From Syntrophomonadaceae bacterium (GTDB taxonomy: Bacteria; Bacillota; Syntrophomonadia; Syntrophomonadales; Syntrophomonadaceae), in NCBI GenBank assembly GCA_030526885.1, contig JAUNBV010000027.1:1-15882 (forward strand): a stretch of 15,882 nucleotides of DNA, in the 5' to 3' direction. Below, one piece after another: positions 12,631-15,882 of this stretch. Each line of letters begins with the position of its first letter. The stretch's first letter is position 1. The notes beneath the pieces were generated by a model. That model was given only the letters and a program-made list of their open reading frames with translations. It was not told the origin of the DNA and searched no databases. The translations under genes and the position numbers were made by a program.

Positions 12631-14595
12631 TTGGCTCGATTCACTTCTTTCACTGACGTCATAGCGAAGCTGTACTACGATGACATCTTTTTGGAGCTGG
12701 CGGGGTACATCGAGGAAAACCCGGACCGGCTGGAATGCCGCTCGGGTGCGGTGCTGGAGCCGCAGGAGGCGCGGCTGGAATACATGCGGGTGGAGAAGCT
12801 GGACATCAGGGAGGGCGGCGCTAGTAGCATCGCCAGCGTTGGTAAGGCAGTGACCACCGCCGCCACACGAGGCGCCTCCGCCTCCGCGCTGAAGCTGGAT
12901 GTTATCGTCTCGGCGGAGATTGAGATAGCGGAGACGGTGCGGCGCGAGTATAATACCGACGCCGTGGGGCAATGGTTCCGGGTGGAGTGCTCCTGCGATT
13001 TTGACCACCACGGGATAGATAACTTCCGGGTGCATGGCTTTAGCGTCTATTCCCCGGCGCGGGCGGGGAGGCCGGGGCAGCTATCCGACCATTTCGTCCC
13101 CATCATCAGCCGGGGACAGCTAGACGCGGTGGCGGAGGACTTCCTGTGCCGCCACTACCCGGAGGCGTTAAATACGCCCACCCCTGTATCTACCGATGAA
13201 CTGGCCGGGCGCATGGGACTGGCCATCCGGCAGGGGCGCATCACCAAGAACGGCACCGCCTTTGGGCAGATATTCTTCGACAACTGCCTCATCATGCTCT
13301 ACGACCCGCGCCAGGGCGTCTATTACGAAGAGTCGATCACCGCGGGCACCATTTTGGTGGACCCGGAAATATTCTTTATGTACACGCTCGGCTCGTACCG
13401 CAACACCATTGTCCACGAGTGCGTGCATTGGGACCTGCACCGCCGCTTCTTTCTGCTGGAGAAGCTGTACAACCCGGAGGCGAAGTCCATCGTGTGCCAG
13501 GTCAGGGAGGGCGCCGCCCCGGATAAGATGAGTACCCCGCTGGAATGGATGGAATGGCAGGCCAACCACTTGGCGCCGCGCATCCTGATGCCGGCCTCCA
13601 CCACCAGACAAAAGATAATGGAGCTTTTTGCGGAGGCGGGGGAACTGGAGCCGGCCTTCGCGCCCTCGGAAGTCATGGAGCGGGTCATTTCCTCGCTGGC
13701 GGACTTCTTCGGCGTATCGATCCAATCGGCCAAGATACGCATGATCGACCTCGGTTACACCGAAGCCATAGGCGTGTATAACTACGTTGAGGGCCGCCAT
13801 GTGCCCGGCCATTCCTTCAATCCCGAGGCCATCAGTGACAACCAGACCTTTGTCATCGACGCGGCTGACCTGGCTTTTGCCTTCGTCACGCAGTCTGAAT
13901 TCAAGGCCCTGGCGCAGTCCGGGCGCTACCTGTACGTGGACAGGCACGTGTGCGTCAACCACAGCCGGTACATCGACCGCACCGCGGCGGGCACGGCCTG
14001 CCTCACCGCCTATGCGCGGCAGCACATGGACGAATGCTGCCTGACCTTCGAGGTCACCTACACCGCGAATAGTCGTTTCGGGGTGGGCCACTACACCGAA
14101 TGCGCCCTTTTCCGCTCGGCGCTGTCGGGCACCAAAAAGACTACTAACTACCTTCCCGGCGGCCAGTTAAACCGCGCCATCGATGTCAACGACGAGTTGA
14201 AAGAGGAGTGCAGGGAGGCGGTGAGAACCATCGCCGCAATCATGAAGGGCCTCCCCGCCGGGTTCGGCGACACGCTGACCGCGCACATGGAGCGCCTGAG
14301 GATTACCAATGAAGCCCTGACCGACCGCTGCCTCATCAGCCCTGAAAACATCAGCCGCTACCGCAACGATAGGAAAAAAGCCTCGCTGCCGACGGTAATC
14401 GCCCTGTGCGTGGGCTTGCGCCTCCCGCCCCCGCTGGGCAGCGATATGGTAGCCAAGGCGGGGTTCAAGCTGACCGGCGGCGAGGAAGACGTAGCCTACC
14501 GGCTCATACTCAACATGATGACAAACAACAGCATCTATGAATGCAACGAGACGCTGGTGGCAATAGGGATGAGGCCGCTGGTCAGAGAGGAATGA
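12631..14595 (+). CDS. Large ImmA/IrrE-family metallopeptidase with C-terminal helix-turn-helix
   Basis: This is a 654-residue protein. Residues 1-170 are a domain I do not recognise. A zinc peptidase of the ImmA/IrrE (COG2856) type follows: TIVHECVHWDLH has the HExxH at 262-266, and EWMEWQANHLAPRILMP (305-321) has the downstream acidic ligand and the usual LLMP-like end. Residues 551-620 form a helix-turn-helix (ALTDRCLISPENISRYRNDR). ImmA cleaves the ICEBs1 repressor ImmR, and IrrE cleaves DdrO in Deinococcus, so cleavage of a repressor is the likely activity. Fusion to its own DNA-binding domain suggests a one-protein switch. The start is TTG at 12631 with AGGAGG at 12617-12622. The gene is monocistronic; no integrase, repressor or phage gene adjoins it. 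Confidence 0.8.
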   Translation: MARFTSFTDVIAKLYYDDIFLELAGYIEENPDRLECRSGAVLEPQEARLEYMRVEKLDIREGGASSIASVGKAVTTAATRGASASALKLDVIVSAEIEIAETVRREYNTDAVGQWFRVECSCDFDHHGIDNFRVHGFSVYSPARAGRPGQLSDHFVPIISRGQLDAVAEDFLCRHYPEALNTPTPVSTDELAGRMGLAIRQGRITKNGTAFGQIFFDNCLIMLYDPRQGVYYEESITAGTILVDPEIFFMYTLGSYRNTIVHECVHWDLHRRFFLLEKLYNPEAKSIVCQVREGAAPDKMSTPLEWMEWQANHLAPRILMPASTTRQKIMELFAEAGELEPAFAPSEVMERVISSLADFFGVSIQSAKIRMIDLGYTEAIGVYNYVEGRHVPGHSFNPEAISDNQTFVIDAADLAFAFVTQSEFKALAQSGRYLYVDRHVCVNHSRYIDRTAAGTACLTAYARQHMDECCLTFEVTYTANSRFGVGHYTECALFRSALSGTKKTTNYLPGGQLNRAIDVNDELKEECREAVRTIAAIMKGLPAGFGDTLTAHMERLRITNEALTDRCLISPENISRYRNDRKKASLPTVIALCVGLRLPPPLGSDMVAKAGFKLTGGEEDVAYRLILNMMTNNSIYECNETLVAIGMRPLVREE

Positions 14596-14635
14596 TTTTG
14601 GCGTTAGCTGTTGCGATTAGGGGCAGCGCAAAACT

Positions 14636-14665
14636 GCGCCGGAAGGGTGAAATCCCTCCCGGCGC
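14636..14665. terminator. Hairpin between convergent genes, probable bidirectional terminator
   Basis: GCGCCGG (14636-14642) pairs with CCGGCGC (14659-14665), and AGGG (14644-14647) with CCCT (14654-14657); a single A-C mismatch separates the two helices and the loop is TGAAAT. It lies between the plus-strand peptidase stop (14595) and the minus-strand DUF2922 stop (14706). Read on the minus strand it is followed by AGTTTTGCG, a weak U-tract; the plus side has none. Confidence 0.6.
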
Positions 14666-14705
14666 ATGGTGCGGATATTCGATTGCCTTGCCCTCCTGCC
14701 GCGCC

Positions 14706-14933
14706 CTACGCGGCGGGGGTCAGGTCGAGCGGAGTGACGGTGATTAGGTTGGCGCCCTTGATGGACACCAGGTCGCCGCCTGTACCGGCGAAGATGTTGG
14801 TCCTGATGATTTCCTCCATCACGTCCACGACGTCTTCCCCGGTCAGAGTGGTCTTCGCCTCATAGATGGTAATCTTGTAAGTTCCGTCCAGCTGAGTGCC
14901 GAACGCCATCTCCAGCTTATTAACCGTAGCCAT
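14706..14933 (-). CDS. DUF2922 family protein
   Basis: This is a 75-residue protein with the DUF2922 pattern: MATVNKLEMAFGTQLDGTYK, KITIYEAKTTLTGEDVVDVM, then EEIIRTNIFAGTGGDLVSIK. The family's recurring pieces are an N-terminal KLEL-F strand, LTxxxV followed by M-xIIxxNIF, and GGDLVSI. Function is unknown; the fold is a small alpha/beta protein. The ATG at 14933 has GGAGGT 7 bases upstream, which rules out upstream in-frame codons. In Firmicutes this gene normally follows a DUF1659 gene directly and is often followed by a YvrJ gene. Here the DUF1659 gene is 488 bases upstream and no YvrJ frame is seen after it. Confidence 0.88.
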   Translation of the reverse strand: MATVNKLEMAFGTQLDGTYKITIYEAKTTLTGEDVVDVMEEIIRTNIFAGTGGDLVSIKGANLITVTPLDLTPAA

Positions 14934-15421
14934 GCGTCCCACCTCCTTTCTATGGTGGATTGTTTTGTGGGTTCTTTTCATTGTTTCAAGGTTTCCCCGG
15001 GCGATTAATGGGAGCATATCGGTAAACAACGGGGTAACTTCGGGTCTACGGCGGGCTATTCATCCTTTCCCGGCGAGCGGGCACTCAGCGCTCGGAGTAA
15101 CGGTTGCAGGCGTTTCGCGGCGGCTTGGGCGCGCTCCGTGCCGGGGTCTTAATTCATAGCCCATGTGGCGATGCCACGGTCGTTTAAGGTCAAAAGCTCC
15201 TGTGGGTATCGGCCATGCCTGCGCCGTAGGGCGATCAGGACTTATCTGCCTGTGGTGCGCGTTCAGGACTTATCGCCCGGGGACGACAAGAGTTCTTTTC
15301 CCTGCCCTTTGCGGCAGGCCTGGCTGCTTCCAAACCAGGGTCGATGGTCTGCGTTGGTTGCTGTTTTGCTGATACTATCCGGGTTTACCCTTGTTGCGAT
15401 CCCTTGATCATGTATTAGCCT
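14934..15421 (-). other. 488-base ORF-less structured gap between DUF1659 and DUF2922
   Basis: I find no convincing reading frame on either strand, although the sequence is GC-rich like coding DNA. Structure is present. GGGCGAT (15229-15235) can pair with ATCGCCC (15272-15278), enclosing two copies of TCAGGACTTATC (15235-15246, 15263-15274). CCTGCC/GGCAGG form a 6-bp hairpin at 15301-15318. AGCC/GGCT form one at the DUF1659 stop. The gap could be a structured RNA, a remnant of an inserted element, or a decayed gene. No known RNA motif (RNase P, tmRNA, 6S, common riboswitches) was recognised. Confidence 0.5.
15229..15278. repeat. Stem enclosing two direct repeats
   Basis: Seven-base complementary ends (GGGCGAT and ATCGCCC) enclose two identical 12-base units, TCAGGACTTATC, 28 bases apart. 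The outer stem partly overlaps the repeat units. The combination of a direct and an inverted repeat in 50 bases is unlikely to be accidental in a non-coding stretch. Confidence 0.6.
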
Positions 15422-15649
15422 CTAGGCTTGGGGATCGATTTGTTCGTGGTTGCGGCGCTGCACCGCGCTCAGGGTTTTGGTCTGCAGCGTGCTCATGGCC
15501 ACGCCCACGGTGCGGACGTTTTCGTCATCAGCGGTGGTCTTCAGGTTCTTGTAAAAGCGATTCTTGTATTTGATCGCCCCCGCCGCCGTGGTGCCGTCCT
15601 CGACGACGATGACCATTTCGCTGCTGATTGGAGTAACGACAACTGCCAT
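15422..15649 (-). CDS. DUF1659 family protein
   Basis: This is a 75-residue protein matching DUF1659: MAVVVTPISSEMVIVVEDGT at the start, a KNRFYKNLKTTADDENV centre (family pattern SYSNVKPTATDDDLYAVA), and a helix VAMSTLQTKTLSAVQR (pattern ALASLQ-YPLxxIxR). Function is unknown; it is a regular partner of DUF2922, and both are small cytoplasmic proteins of Firmicutes. The ATG at 15649 has AAAGGAGGTG 8 bases upstream. Its 160-base upstream region contains a long hairpin (GAGGTCCGG at 15671-15679 with CCGGAACCTC at 15696-15705, one bulge), just before the ribosome site. Confidence 0.87.
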   Translation of the reverse strand: MAVVVTPISSEMVIVVEDGTTAAGAIKYKNRFYKNLKTTADDENVRTVGVAMSTLQTKTLSAVQRRNHEQIDPQA

Positions 15650-15812
15650 CTTGCGTCACCTCCTTTCTTTGAGGTCCGGCGCTGAGCTCTTGGCCCCGGA
15701 ACCTCAGGATTTTTTGCTCGGATGGCCTCGTCCCGCTTTTGCCGTCGGCGCCGGCGGCTGCGTCGGGGCTCAAACCCTCCTTGCGTTAGTAATGCTACCA
15801 GAGAGAGAAACC

Positions 15813-15837
15813 TTTGACCTTGACCCAAAAGGTCAAA
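15813..15837. promoter_or_regulatory. CtsR-like heat-shock operator (GGTCAAA inverted repeat)
   Basis: TTTGACCTT (15813-15821) and AAGGTCAAA (15829-15837) are perfect 9-base inverted repeats with 7 bases between, and a third half-site (TTGACCC) overlaps the spacer. The heptad GGTCAAA is the CtsR unit, though the CtsR consensus is a direct repeat with a 3-base spacer, so the match is to the heptad and not to the full operator. It would control a gene to the right of the window or the DUF1659 gene. Confidence 0.4.
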
Positions 15838-15882
15838 CTGCTATATGGATTTTAGGCGTTTTCGGGCATCCCAAAATATCCC

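Noticed and set aside
13168..14091. 307-codon minus-strand frame opposite the ImmA/IrrE gene
   Set aside because: The plus strand encodes a complete peptidase with its motifs; the antisense frame has no recognisable domain and no ribosome site of note.
14896..15407. Plus-strand frames across the DUF1659-DUF2922 gap
   Set aside because: They are short, overlap one another, lack ribosome sites and give basic low-complexity products, so the gap was treated as non-coding.
15528..15773. Coding frame starting TTG behind a GGAGGG site, overlapping DUF1659
   Set aside because: The spacing to the TTG is too short and most of the frame is the shifted reading of the DUF1659 gene, giving a low-complexity Arg/Gly/His product.

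Overview
The window looks like a chromosomal segment of a GC-rich, endospore-forming member of the Firmicutes (Clostridia side, possibly a Syntrophomonas- or Pelotomaculum-like anaerobe; the lineage is inference). The reasons are a sporulation set (spoVT, bofA with its DUF2508 partner, a LonC-type protease), Shine-Dalgarno sites close to AGGAGG, and the small DUF1659 and DUF2922 proteins that are typical of this phylum.

Region 1 (1-4922) is a conserved backbone. spoVT lies on the minus strand behind a sigma-G-like promoter. Divergent from it are a DUF2508/YaaL gene and bofA, behind a possible sigma-E promoter. A YybS-like membrane protein overlaps rplI by 4 bases, and lonC and a tRNA-Val(CAC) follow. 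The phosphodiesterase gene gdpP, usually found between yybS and rplI, is absent.

Region 2 (4923-7870) is visibly more AT-rich and looks acquired. It holds a 57-residue protein behind a good sigma-A promoter, a REP-like inverted repeat, a tandem palindromic repeat, and a two-gene Septu-type anti-phage module (PtuA ATPase and PtuB HNH nuclease). A 37-bp direct repeat with one mismatch brackets the Septu module.

Region 3 (7870-12500) returns to GC-rich sequence. Two long REP/MITE-like inverted-repeat elements in the same orientation closely bracket one gene. That gene encodes a fusion of a degenerate tyrosine-recombinase domain with a PglD/NeuD-like left-handed beta-helix domain, and both halves lack key catalytic residues. 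Next comes a LoaP/NusG-type antiterminator with a hairpin in its leader. It is followed by a tightly overlapping run of aminotransferase, phosphoglycosyl transferase and acetyltransferase, resembling PglE-PglC-PglD or EpsN-EpsL-EpsM. These three could make a diacetamido sugar and load it onto undecaprenyl phosphate. The operon then stops at a 33-codon fragment of a further, apparently truncated gene.

Region 4 (12500-15882) carries a large ImmA/IrrE-type zinc metallopeptidase with a C-terminal helix-turn-helix. A hairpin separates it from a convergent minus-strand pair of small genes, DUF1659 and DUF2922. Those two are 488 bases apart, with ORF-less, structured sequence between them. The right edge has an inverted repeat built on GGTCAAA heptads, resembling a CtsR heat-shock operator. 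The items that most deserve a second look are the recombinase-PglD fusion inside its repeat bracket, the repeat-flanked Septu module, and the structured gap between DUF1659 and DUF2922.
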